Part shown: piece by piece, positions 9,335-17,364 of the stretch
Numbering within the stretch: position 1 is the first letter of the stretch
Layout: the number at the start of each line of letters is the position of its first letter
Origin: JBMNSK01 sp050945155
GTDB taxonomy: Bacteria > Actinomycetota > Coriobacteriia > Coriobacteriales > Eggerthellaceae
Assembly (NCBI GenBank): GCA_050945155.1
Contig: JBMNSK010000002.1
Span: 1 to 64,000 of the forward strand
Length of the DNA: 64,000 bases
Direction of reading: 5' to 3'
Notes under the pieces: model-generated
What the model saw: the letters and a program-made list of their open reading frames with translations, nothing else
The model's database searches: none
Told to the model about the DNA's origin: nothing
Translations under genes and position numbers: made by a program

Positions 9335-10023
9335 TGCTTGAACCTATAACCGTATCCGCGAACCGTTTCTACCAGCCCAGGATCATAACCTGCCTTCTTT
9401 ATTTTATCGCGGAGGCGCTTGATATGCGTATCAACGGTTTTTGTTTCTGTGAGGTATTCCCAACCCCAAGCATCATGGAGGAGGTCTTCGCGGGACACTA
9501 CCTTGCCGGCGTTTTTCATCAAACTTGCAAGTAGCTCAAACTCGCGAGGCGTCAAATCGAGACTACCCTTATCGCCGGTTGCCGTGTGCGCATCTTCATC
9601 AAGGGTGATGTCTGAGGCGGTAATGGTGTTGCCAGAACCGGGGAAGTTCCCGTCGCCACGGCGAAGCAGAGCATGAACACGGGCAATGAGCTCGCGTACG
9701 CCGAAAGGTTTGGCCAGATAGTCATCTGCGCCAAGTTCCAAACCCACAACTTTATCAAGCTCAGTATCACGTGCAGATAGGAAAAGGACTGGAGACGAAG
9801 TGTGCGAACGAATGCGACGACAAAGCTCGTAGCCGTTCATGCCGGGGAGCATGATATCGAGAATAAAGAGGTCGTAGTTGTTCTTCTGAGCTAAAGCTAA
9901 AGCGTCTTCTCCGTTATCAACAACATCAACGTCATATCCCTCGCGCTTGAGGGCGTAACTAACAAATTCTGTAATAGAGTCTTCGTCGTCTACTAAGAGG
10001 ATTCGATGTTTCGTATCTGCCAT
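9331..10023 (-). CDS. OmpR/PhoB-family response regulator
   Basis: DNA-binding regulator paired with the kinase downstream. The receiver domain has the acidic pair in LLVDDEDS near residue 12, the phospho-acceptor Asp in L-F-I-L-D-I-M-L-P-G-M-N-G near residue 53, and the conserved Lys in D-D-Y-L-A-K-P-F. The C-terminal winged helix carries LTPREFELLASLM and the V-D-T-H-I-K-R-L-R-D-K-I-K recognition helix, typical of OmpR/PhoB proteins. I choose ATG 10023 over the in-frame ATG at 10047 because GAAGGCAGAGG lies just upstream of the former and nothing precedes the latter. Its gene ends in TAA, of which the first two bases are shared with the proposed kinase start. A perfect 14-base palindrome lies 30 bases upstream. 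Confidence 0.93.
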   Translation of the reverse strand: MADTKHRILLVDDEDSITEFVSYALKREGYDVDVVDNGEDALALAQKNNYDLFILDIMLPGMNGYELCRRIRSHTSSPVLFLSARDTELDKVVGLELGADDYLAKPFGVRELIARVHALLRRGDGNFPGSGNTITASDITLDEDAHTATGDKGSLDLTPREFELLASLMKNAGKVVSREDLLHDAWGWEYLTETKTVDTHIKRLRDKIKKAGYDPGLVETVRGYGYRFKQ

Positions 10024-10052
10024 GGCCTCTGCCTTCCATAGGTTCATCTATT

Positions 10053-10066
10053 GTGCAAATTTGCAC
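10053..10066. promoter_or_regulatory. Perfect palindrome upstream of the two-component operon
   Basis: GTGCAAATTTGCAC is a perfect 14-base palindrome in the divergent gap between the response regulator and coaX, 30 bases upstream of the regulator start. Its size, symmetry and place suit a dimeric repressor or activator site, possibly autoregulation, but OmpR-family sites are usually direct repeats, so another protein may bind here. No binder is known from the sequence. Confidence 0.45.
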
Positions 10067-10134
10067 CCTACTCATTTTCTCATCTTTTGCAAGTTCAGGG
10101 CCGAAATGAGTAGAGGAGCGCTTTGCTTCTGCAT

Positions 10135-10143
10135 TGTTATAAT
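10135..10143 (+). promoter_or_regulatory. Extended -10 promoter element for coaX
   Basis: TGTTATAAT is a perfect extended -10 (TGn followed by TATAAT), 56 bases before the coaX start. No good -35 lies at the usual distance, which fits an extended -10 promoter. Confidence 0.55.
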
Positions 10144-10198
10144 CATATTGCATAAAATAGAAACCTTTTTTACCACCGAGTGAGGGGTTGTCAGAAAT

Positions 10199-10963
10199 AT
10201 GTTACTTGCCATTGACGTAGGAAACACACAAACCGTTTTGGGCGTCTACGATGGTGCAGACCTTCGCCATATGTGGCGAGTTGCAACGAATAAGACTCAC
10301 ACTGCAGATGAACTGCGATTAAAGCTCATGCTTCTGCTTGAATCTGAGAACATCAACACTGATGAAATTCACGCTTCTGCGCTTGCTTCGGTGGTTCCGT
10401 ATCTGACACGTGAGTGGGGAGAGGCTCTTTCGTACCTTTTGAAGAAAGAAGTACTTGTTTGCTCTCCTGAAACCGCAGCAAAGCTGTTTAAAACTGACTA
10501 TCCCAATCCTGCCGAAATTGGGTCTGACCGTATTGCTGATGCGGTTGCCGCCTCTGCTCTCTATGGCACACCGGTGGTGGTCGTAGACTTCGGCACAGCA
10601 ACCAATATTGAAGTAATCGATAAAGAGGGAAAGTTTTTGGGCGGCATCATCGCACCTGGACTTGAAACGAGTGCAGCCGCTTTGTTCCAGCACGCTACCC
10701 GTCTTGCTGCAACCGAATTAGAGGATCCTCATGAAGTTATTGGAACTTCGACGCGCAGAGCCATCCAATCAGGTATTGTATACGGCGAAGCCGCAAGGGT
10801 TGATGGTCTTGTGCTTCGTGCCTTCGATGCCATTGGATATACGGCCCCTGTTGTTGCGACGGGCGGCCTTTGTCAGAAGGTGGCCCCTTTGTCACAGACC
10901 ATCACGCACACAAACCAGGAGCTAACCTTGGAGGGTTTGCGCCTCATCTATGAAGCGCAGTAA
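10199..10963 (+). CDS. coaX: Type III pantothenate kinase
   Basis: Phosphorylates pantothenate in the first committed step of coenzyme A synthesis, in the cytoplasm. The ASKHA-fold signatures are clear: LAIDVGNTQT at the N terminus (phosphate 1), VVDFGTATN near residue 125, and G-G-I-I-A-P-G-L-E-T-S near residue 147; the 254-residue length is standard. Type III enzymes need a monovalent cation and are not feedback-inhibited by CoA. The start ATG follows GAGGGG by about 12 bases. An extended -10 element lies upstream and the gene runs divergently from the response regulator. A 92-base gap separates it from fhs. In many genomes birA sits next to coaX; here they are 4 kb apart. Confidence 0.96.
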   Translation: MLLAIDVGNTQTVLGVYDGADLRHMWRVATNKTHTADELRLKLMLLLESENINTDEIHASALASVVPYLTREWGEALSYLLKKEVLVCSPETAAKLFKTDYPNPAEIGSDRIADAVAASALYGTPVVVVDFGTATNIEVIDKEGKFLGGIIAPGLETSAAALFQHATRLAATELEDPHEVIGTSTRRAIQSGIVYGEAARVDGLVLRAFDAIGYTAPVVATGGLCQKVAPLSQTITHTNQELTLEGLRLIYEAQ

Positions 10964-11055
10964 GTGTATGGCATGCGACCGGTTTGCTGTGTTCTCACCC
11001 CTTATGACAAATTGCATAACTGCGCCGTTTTTTGAAGGGAGAATAAGTAGTTCGC

Positions 11056-12723
11056 ATGCTCAGTGATATTGAAATTGCTCAAGCAGGCACCCCCCGTGAC
11101 ATCATGGATGTAGCGCGGGGAATTGGAATCAACGAAAAATACGTTGAGCTTTACGGTAAAAACAAGGCAAAAATCGATTACAACCTGCTGTTAAAGCATA
11201 GTTTCAAACCAGGAAAACTCATCTTGGTCACCGCCATCAATCCTACTCCTGCTGGTGAGGGCAAAACGACAACAACAGTCGGTTTGGCAGATGCGTTGGC
11301 CCAGCGTGGAAAGCGCGCAATCGTCGCTTTACGCGAGCCAAGCTTAGGTCCGGTCTTTGGCATTAAAGGTGGTGCTGCGGGAGGCGGGTATTCCCAGGTC
11401 ATTCCCATGGATGATATCAACCTTCACTTCACGGGAGACCTTCATGCCATAGGAGCAGCCAATAACCTTTTGTCCGCCATGATTGATAACCACATCCAGC
11501 GCGGCAATAAGCTCGGATTCGATGTGCGTCGCATTGTGTGGCACCGCTGCGTCGATATGAACGATAGGCAGTTACGCCGCATCGTTTGTGGCCTCGGTGG
11601 AACTGCCCACGGTGTGCCACGGGAAGAGGCCTTCGATATTACGGTTGCCAGTGAGGTAATGGCAGTCTTTTGTCTTGCCACGGACATCATCGATTTGAAA
11701 AAACGTCTTGCTCGTATGGTGGTTGGCTATACCGCAGATGACAAACCCATCACCGCAGGTGACCTGCATGCCCAGGGTGCTATGGCGGCACTGCTGAAGG
11801 ATGCACTCAAGCCTAATTTGGTACAGACGCTTGAAGGGACGCCTGCCTTTGTTCATGGCGGCCCGTTCGCAAATATCGCACATGGCTGTAATTCAATTAT
11901 GGCAACACGGATGGCACTTGCGCTCGGTGATTACTGCGTGACTGAAGCCGGATTCGGTGCTGACCTAGGAGCAGAAAAGTTTCTCGATATCAAAAGTCGC
12001 ATGATGGGGATTCACCCTGATGCGGTTGTTGTTGTGGCGACGGTACGTGCCCTTAAAAACCACGGGGGTGTACCAAAAGCTGATTTGGCAAAGGAAAATC
12101 TCGAAGCTCTTGAGGCCGGTTTGCCGAATCTTCTCCAGCATATTGAAAACCTGAAAGAAGTGTTTGGCCTGCCTTGCGTGGTCGCCATTAATCGTTTTCC
12201 GAGCGACACTCCTGCTGAGCTTGAGCTCGTACAGAGGCGTTGTGAGGAACTCGGGGTAAAAGTTGCGCTCTCAGAGGTCTGGTCGCAGGGCGGCAAAGGC
12301 GGTCTTGATTTGGCTGACGAGGTATTGAAGCTCTGCGAACAACAAGACTCGTTCCACTATGCCTATCCACTCGACTTATCTCTTCACGAAAAAATAGAGA
12401 TGATAGCCAAAAAGGTATATCACGCAGACCGGGTTGATTACTCAAGTAATGCAGCTGCAGACCTAAAACGACTCGAGGCTTTAGGCTTTGGAAACTTGCC
12501 GATTTGTATGGCTAAAACCCAATACAGTTTCTCAGATGATCCCAAGAAACTGGGCGCTCCACGAGACTTCGCAATCAAAGTCCGGAGTGTGAGGGTTTCT
12601 GCCGGAGCTGGTTTCGTTGTTGCTCTTACGGGTAATATCATGACCATGCCCGGATTGCCCGTTCGGCCTGCTGCCGAGCTTATTGATGTGGATGAGACTG
12701 GAAGAATTTCAGGCCTGTTCTAA
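11056..12723 (+). CDS. fhs: Formate-tetrahydrofolate ligase
   Basis: Uses ATP to join formate and tetrahydrofolate into 10-formyl-THF, which feeds purine and formyl-methionine synthesis. The 555-residue length and the P-loop P-T-P-A-G-E-G-K-T at about 63-71 are typical; the segment G-P-V-F-G-I-K-G-G-A-A-G-G-G-Y-S-Q-V-I-P (about 97-116) is a strong family signature. The start ATG has GAAGGGAG upstream, although spacing is long (about 14 bases). The two following genes, a cyclodeaminase-family protein and folD, complete the route from formate to methylene-THF, so this is a compact one-carbon operon. Confidence 0.97.
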   Translation: MLSDIEIAQAGTPRDIMDVARGIGINEKYVELYGKNKAKIDYNLLLKHSFKPGKLILVTAINPTPAGEGKTTTTVGLADALAQRGKRAIVALREPSLGPVFGIKGGAAGGGYSQVIPMDDINLHFTGDLHAIGAANNLLSAMIDNHIQRGNKLGFDVRRIVWHRCVDMNDRQLRRIVCGLGGTAHGVPREEAFDITVASEVMAVFCLATDIIDLKKRLARMVVGYTADDKPITAGDLHAQGAMAALLKDALKPNLVQTLEGTPAFVHGGPFANIAHGCNSIMATRMALALGDYCVTEAGFGADLGAEKFLDIKSRMMGIHPDAVVVVATVRALKNHGGVPKADLAKENLEALEAGLPNLLQHIENLKEVFGLPCVVAINRFPSDTPAELELVQRRCEELGVKVALSEVWSQGGKGGLDLADEVLKLCEQQDSFHYAYPLDLSLHEKIEMIAKKVYHADRVDYSSNAAADLKRLEALGFGNLPICMAKTQYSFSDDPKKLGAPRDFAIKVRSVRVSAGAGFVVALTGNIMTMPGLPVRPAAELIDVDETGRISGLF

Positions 12724-12780
12724 GTCCTGCATTTCGTAAACTGAGCACGTAGTTGCTATGGCTTATCTGAGAGGAAAAGC

Positions 12781-13392
12781 ATGAATTCTGATTTTGCAGA
12801 GCGATTGGCAAGTAAAGATCCAACTCCCGGTGGTGGAGGGGCTTCCGCGTATGTGGGGGCCCTCAGTGCTGCGCTCGCTTCCATGGTGGGCAATTTAACC
12901 GTAGGCAAGAAAAAATACGCAGCCTATGAAGATGAGGTTAAAGCTTCCCTTGAGCGCCTCGAGGATATTCGTGCGCATCTTCTCGACCTCATCGATGAGG
13001 ATGCACAGGCATTTGAACCGTTGGCTCGGGTCTATGGTATGCCGAAAGGGACGGAGGAAGAAAAAGCCGCCCGGGATGCTGCCTTGCAAGATGCCCTCCA
13101 GTCTGCTTGTTCTGTTCCTCTCGAAATTATGCGCGTTTCCGCCCAGGTTCTTTGTGAGTGCGAAATTCTTGCACACAAGGGTTCGCGGCTTGCGCTTTCA
13201 GATGTGGGCGTTTCAGTTGTATTTGCGCGCGCTGCCGTGCATGGGGCAAGCATGAACGTCATCATCAACCTTAGATCTATGACTGACACAAACCAGGCAA
13301 GTACCTACCGTTCGGAAATGGACGAGCTCATTCATTTTGCTGATGAAAAGGCTGGCTCGTTGTATGCTTATGTGGTGAGGGAAATTTCCTAG
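12781..13392 (+). CDS. fchA: Cyclodeaminase/cyclohydrolase family protein (FchA-like)
   Basis: A 203-residue protein of the formiminotransferase-cyclodeaminase C-terminal family. Members either release ammonia from formimino-THF or hydrolyse methenyl-THF. The N-terminal D-P-T-P-G-G-G-G-A-S-A-Y-V-G-A-L segment (about 12-27), with its glycine run, is the family signature; the rest is alpha-helical. There is no formiminotransferase domain beside it and no histidine-degradation gene in view; instead it sits between fhs and folD. That context favours methenyl-THF cyclohydrolase. The reading agrees with FolD having lost its cyclohydrolase residues. GAGAGGAAAAGC precedes the ATG. The family call is secure, the specific reaction is inference. 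Confidence 0.85.
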   Translation: MNSDFAERLASKDPTPGGGGASAYVGALSAALASMVGNLTVGKKKYAAYEDEVKASLERLEDIRAHLLDLIDEDAQAFEPLARVYGMPKGTEEEKAARDAALQDALQSACSVPLEIMRVSAQVLCECEILAHKGSRLALSDVGVSVVFARAAVHGASMNVIINLRSMTDTNQASTYRSEMDELIHFADEKAGSLYAYVVREIS

Positions 13393-13406
13393 GGCAAGGA
13401 CTAGTC

Positions 13407-14264
13407 GTGGCGCAGCTCATCTTAGGTAAAGAAGTAAACAAAAAAATAACTGCTGAACTGGAAAAGCGAAGCAATGAACTGAAGTGGCGGGGTATTACTC
13501 CTTGTCTTGCAGTTCTTCGGGTCGGCGAAGATCCAAGTGACTTAGCATATGAAAGAACCGCCACAAAGCGCGCCGAATCGCTCGGGATTGAAACGAAGCG
13601 CTTTCTTCTGCCGGACAATAGCTTACAAGAAGATCTTGAAGCAACGGTTCTAGCCATAAATGAGGACCCTGATATTCATGGGTGTCTGCTTTTCAGGCCG
13701 CTTCCAGCATTTTTCGACGAGAAGGCCATATGTAACGCCCTCGATCCACGCAAGGACATCGATGGCATATCACAGCTTTCTTTAGGTTCTATCTTTACCG
13801 GAGAGGGCGAAGGCTATGCGCCTTGTACAGCGGCAGCCTGTGTGGCTACTTTGGAAGCCTATGACGTGCCGCTCGACGGAAAAAATGTCGTCATTATTGG
13901 CAGAAGCTTGGTGGTTGGAAGGCCTCTTTCCATTATGCTTCTTCGCCGTGATGCAACCGTAACCATTTGTCATTCACATACACGCAACCTCGCTGAGATT
14001 TCGCGAAGCGCTGACGTCGTAGTTTGCGCTACCGGCCGCCCTCGCGGTTTTGGTGCCGAGTATTTTAGTGCCGGCCAAACGGTGCTTGATGTCGGCATCA
14101 ACTTCGACGATGAGGGTAACGTCTGTGGCGATGTGAATTTTGATGAAGTTGAGCCCTTGGTGGACGCCATTACCCCGGTACCTCGAGGCATAGGTTCGGT
14201 AACCACCACCATGCTCATGGCACATCTCTTAAGCGCTGCAGAACGCTTAAGTGAGGAAGTGTGA
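13407..14264 (+). CDS. folD: Methylene-THF dehydrogenase FolD, cyclohydrolase residues lost
   Basis: FolD interconverts methylene-THF and methenyl-THF with NAD(P), and normally also hydrolyses methenyl-THF to formyl-THF. The Rossmann part is intact: V-V-I-I-G-R-S-L-V-V-G-R-P near residue 163 and P-R-G-I-G-S-V-T-T-T-M near the end. Aligned to known enzymes by hand, the catalytic Lys of the Y-x3-K-x-K motif is Ala52 (Tyr48 and the second Lys, 54, remain), and the Gln of the usual LVQLPLP is Phe96 (LLFRPLP, residues 94-100). Both are tied to cyclohydrolase chemistry in characterised enzymes, so this copy is probably dehydrogenase-only. GTG start 14 bases after fchA; stop abuts the tsaE start. 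Confidence 0.92.
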   Translation: MAQLILGKEVNKKITAELEKRSNELKWRGITPCLAVLRVGEDPSDLAYERTATKRAESLGIETKRFLLPDNSLQEDLEATVLAINEDPDIHGCLLFRPLPAFFDEKAICNALDPRKDIDGISQLSLGSIFTGEGEGYAPCTAAACVATLEAYDVPLDGKNVVIIGRSLVVGRPLSIMLLRRDATVTICHSHTRNLAEISRSADVVVCATGRPRGFGAEYFSAGQTVLDVGINFDDEGNVCGDVNFDEVEPLVDAITPVPRGIGSVTTTMLMAHLLSAAERLSEEV

Positions 14265-14873
14265 TTGGCGTTTATGTCTATCTCTACCCTCTATTCTGCT
14301 TTTTCTCAATCTGTAGAAGAAACTCAAAATCATGCCCGCCTTTTAGCGTCATGCGTTAAGCCGGGCGACGTCATTATGCTGACCGGCTCGCTCGGAGCAG
14401 GGAAAACGCACTTTGTTCAAGGGCTTGCTTTGGGTCTCGGTGTGACTGAGCCTGTATTAAGTCCAACATTTAATCTTTTGCTCGTCTACAACAGTGGTCG
14501 AATACCGCTCTACCACTTTGACCTATACCGCCTTGACACCGAAGACCAATTGGATGACCTGGATTTTTATGGGACGCTTGAAGGTGATGGCGTGTCTTGT
14601 ATCGAGTGGGCTGAGAAATTTCCGGCGGCGATGCCTGACGATGCGCTTGCAATAAACATCATTGGTGATGCGGGTGCTTCGGTACCTGAGAAAAGTAATT
14701 TGTATAGCGTAGACCAAGAGAAACTACGCAAGGCTAGTCAGGACCAATCTGACTATGCTGACCAGGGAAGACGCGTGATGGAAATATATGCTGCCGGCGT
14801 TCGCTCTTCAGAACTTTTGGATGCTTGGGTAACAGTCGACCAGGGTGTTCGTGCGCTTGGAGCATGTGAATAG
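14265..14873 (+). CDS. tsaE: TsaE, ATPase of the t6A tRNA-modification complex
   Basis: ATPase that, with TsaB and TsaD, drives threonylcarbamoylation of A37 in ANN-decoding tRNAs. The Walker A motif G-S-L-G-A-G-K-T is at residues 41-48, followed by SPTFNL (switch region) and the H-F-D-L-Y-R-L strand, all typical. At 202 residues it is about 50 longer than usual; the extra sequence is C-terminal and mostly polar, from about residue 145. The start may be TTG 14265, which directly follows the folD stop and has GAGGAAG at good spacing, or ATG 14274. The next gene, five bases on, encodes the remaining partners. Confidence 0.93.
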   Translation: MAFMSISTLYSAFSQSVEETQNHARLLASCVKPGDVIMLTGSLGAGKTHFVQGLALGLGVTEPVLSPTFNLLLVYNSGRIPLYHFDLYRLDTEDQLDDLDFYGTLEGDGVSCIEWAEKFPAAMPDDALAINIIGDAGASVPEKSNLYSVDQEKLRKASQDQSDYADQGRRVMEIYAAGVRSSELLDAWVTVDQGVRALGACE

Positions 14874-14878
14874 AAGCT

Positions 14879-17332
14879 ATGGTTGCGAAGAAAAAATATC
14901 TTCTGGCATTTGATACGGCCAACGAAGTTGTGGCTATTGGTATTGGATGCCTTGATGAACAGACCCGGTCGGTTGTCTTAGAGAAAACCTATGAGATTGA
15001 GGCAAAGCGGGCTTCGAATACAAAGCTGCTTCCAGCTATTGATGAGGTCTTTTCAAGCCTTGGAATTGCAAAAGATGACTTGGCCTGTGTCGCAGTTGGC
15101 CGCGGTCCTGGTTCTTTTACTGGCGTCCGCATTGCGCTTGCTACGGCAAAGGGCATAGCGCAGGCTCGTGGAGTGGCGCTTGTAGGGCTTTCCACCCTCG
15201 ACTCCATTGCTTGGAATGCCTATGACGCAGGGGTACGAGGAAATCTTTTGGTTCTGGCGGATGCCATGAGAAAAGAGGTGTATCCCGTTCGCTATTACCT
15301 CCAAGCGGATGGCCCAAAGCGCCTTGAGGCAGACACGGTTATCAAAGCTGAGGAAGAAGCAAAGAGGATTACTGCTGCGGCAGCTTGTGCTCAAGAACCG
15401 CTTCAAGTGACCGGTGACGCGTTGAAAAAATATGCCGCGCTCTTTCAGCCGGTATCTTCCTTTCTTCCTGAGAATCTGTGGACGCCGAAGGGAAGCGGTC
15501 TTATTCGCGCGTTCGAGGCTGCCTGGCAAAACGAAGAAATTGACCCATTTGATGCTAGTCGCCACAATCCTGCTTTCGTGTTGCCTGTATATACCCGCTT
15601 ATCTGATGCTGAGGAAAACGAGCGCATTCGTTTGTCTAAAAATGACCCGAAGAATCTGCGCACGGGAGTTCAAGATGCGCATCTGCGCCGTGACCAACGC
15701 GCGACCATGCACGATACGGCTATTTTGAACGCGGTGCCCTCAGCTGACGGTATCACCTACCGGCCGCTTGATGCCGCACACGTTGCTTCCGTGGCGGCAC
15801 TCGAAAGCGAGCTTATGGGTTCTGATGCGTGGAATGAAACCATGGTGGCTGATGAACTACCGCGGAAAGACCGTGTGTGGTGGGCTGCCTACGCGCCGAG
15901 TGAATCCATCTTGCACGAGGGTGAGCTTATTGCGTATGCCGGTGGTCTTGTTGTTGATGGTGACCTGCAGATACTGAAAGTTGCAACGCAGTCTTCATGG
16001 CAGCGTCGCCATATTGCAAGAAACCTTTTGGCGCGTGTTGCAGCTGATGCGCGTGACTTAGGTGCAAATCGTGCGAGCCTTGAGGTGCGCAAGTCGAATA
16101 CGGGTGCACAGGCGTTTTACACCTCTCTTGGTTTTTCACCGCTTGGAACGCGAGCACACTATTACTCAGACGGCGAAGATGCACGTATCATGGCTGGTCC
16201 TTTGCCGCTTGCTCCCGTGGATGTAGCGGGAATGCGTTTGCAGGTACACCGCGATACCTTTGAAGATACGCTTTCTGCGTCTGAACCGAAAAATCACCCA
16301 CTCATTCTCGCCATTGAAAGCTCCTGCGATGAAACGGCAGCGGCTTTGGTGGATGCCTCGGGTGAATTGCTTGGCGATGTGCTTGCTTCTCAGATTGATT
16401 TTCATGCTCGTTTCGGGGGCGTTGTTCCCGAGATTGCGAGCCGAAAGCATATTGAGGCCATCTGTGGGGTCTGCGATGAGTGTTTTGAAGTTGCGCGTCG
16501 TAACACAGAGAATCCCAACTTGTCTTGGAAAGACCTTGATGCCATAGCAGTTACCTATGCGCCAGGATTAGTTGGTGCATTGGTAGTCGGTGTCGCATTC
16601 GGCAAAGGCGCTGCCTGGGCACTTGACCTCCCCTTTATTGGTGTTAACCATCTTGAGGGTCATCTCTATGCAAACAAAATCGGTGCTCCTGATTTCAAAC
16701 CACCTGCTGTGGTTTCGCTTGTTTCGGGTGGAAACACGCTTCTTGTTTATATGAAAGACTGGGGCTCATATGAGACGCTTGGTTCGACCATCGATGATGC
16801 AGTCGGGGAGGCGTTTGACAAAGTCGCCAAGGCACTAGGTCTTGGGTATCCGGGTGGACCGGTAATTTCAAAGTACGCAAAGCGAGGGAACGCGGATGCA
16901 ATAGCCTTCCCGCGTGCCATGATGCATTCGGGTGACCTCCGTTTCTCGCTTTCTGGGCTTAAGACGGCTGTGGTGACCTATATCAATGAGCAACGATCAC
17001 TGGGAAATGAGCTCAATATTTGCGATATCGCAGCAAGTTTTCAACAGGCTGTAGTTGATGTTCAGGTTCATAAGGCACAGATGGCACTTGAGCAAACCGG
17101 AGCGCGTACCTTCTGTTTGGGCGGAGGCGTTGCTGCTAACCCGGTTTTGCGCGCGGCCTATGAAAAACTCTGCAGTGAAATGGGCGTTCGTCTTATTATG
17201 CCGCCGCTTTCAGCTTGTACCGACAATGCAGCCATGATTGCGCTTGTTGCTCTCGACCGCTATAAACAGAAAAAGTTTTTTGGGCTCGATGCTGACGCGT
17301 ATGCGCATGCAAGCCTCGATGATCCCTACTAA
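14879..17332 (+). CDS. tsaB-rimI-tsaD: TsaB-RimI-TsaD fusion protein
   Basis: An 817-residue fusion of three usually separate proteins. Residues 1 to about 255 are TsaB, with L-L-A-F-D-T-A-N-E and G-R-G-P-G-S-F-T-G-V-R (about 73-83). Residues about 290-450 are a GNAT acetyltransferase of the RimI type (N-terminal acetylation of ribosomal protein S18), including R-R-H-I-A-R-N-L-L for acetyl-CoA. Residues about 475-817 are TsaD, the threonylcarbamoyl transferase, with I-E-S-S-C-D-E-T, the metal site HLEGH at 591-595 and the V-S-G-G-N-T motif. Linkers are polar. The fusion would fix TsaB:TsaD at 1:1 and tie S18 acetylation to t6A. No frameshift is seen. Convergent with menG, 32 bases apart. Confidence 0.95.
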   Translation: MVAKKKYLLAFDTANEVVAIGIGCLDEQTRSVVLEKTYEIEAKRASNTKLLPAIDEVFSSLGIAKDDLACVAVGRGPGSFTGVRIALATAKGIAQARGVALVGLSTLDSIAWNAYDAGVRGNLLVLADAMRKEVYPVRYYLQADGPKRLEADTVIKAEEEAKRITAAAACAQEPLQVTGDALKKYAALFQPVSSFLPENLWTPKGSGLIRAFEAAWQNEEIDPFDASRHNPAFVLPVYTRLSDAEENERIRLSKNDPKNLRTGVQDAHLRRDQRATMHDTAILNAVPSADGITYRPLDAAHVASVAALESELMGSDAWNETMVADELPRKDRVWWAAYAPSESILHEGELIAYAGGLVVDGDLQILKVATQSSWQRRHIARNLLARVAADARDLGANRASLEVRKSNTGAQAFYTSLGFSPLGTRAHYYSDGEDARIMAGPLPLAPVDVAGMRLQVHRDTFEDTLSASEPKNHPLILAIESSCDETAAALVDASGELLGDVLASQIDFHARFGGVVPEIASRKHIEAICGVCDECFEVARRNTENPNLSWKDLDAIAVTYAPGLVGALVVGVAFGKGAAWALDLPFIGVNHLEGHLYANKIGAPDFKPPAVVSLVSGGNTLLVYMKDWGSYETLGSTIDDAVGEAFDKVAKALGLGYPGGPVISKYAKRGNADAIAFPRAMMHSGDLRFSLSGLKTAVVTYINEQRSLGNELNICDIAASFQQAVVDVQVHKAQMALEQTGARTFCLGGGVAANPVLRAAYEKLCSEMGVRLIMPPLSACTDNAAMIALVALDRYKQKKFFGLDADAYAHASLDDPY

Positions 17333-17364
17333 AAACCCAGCAATACTAAGCTTCAAGCAGGCAG

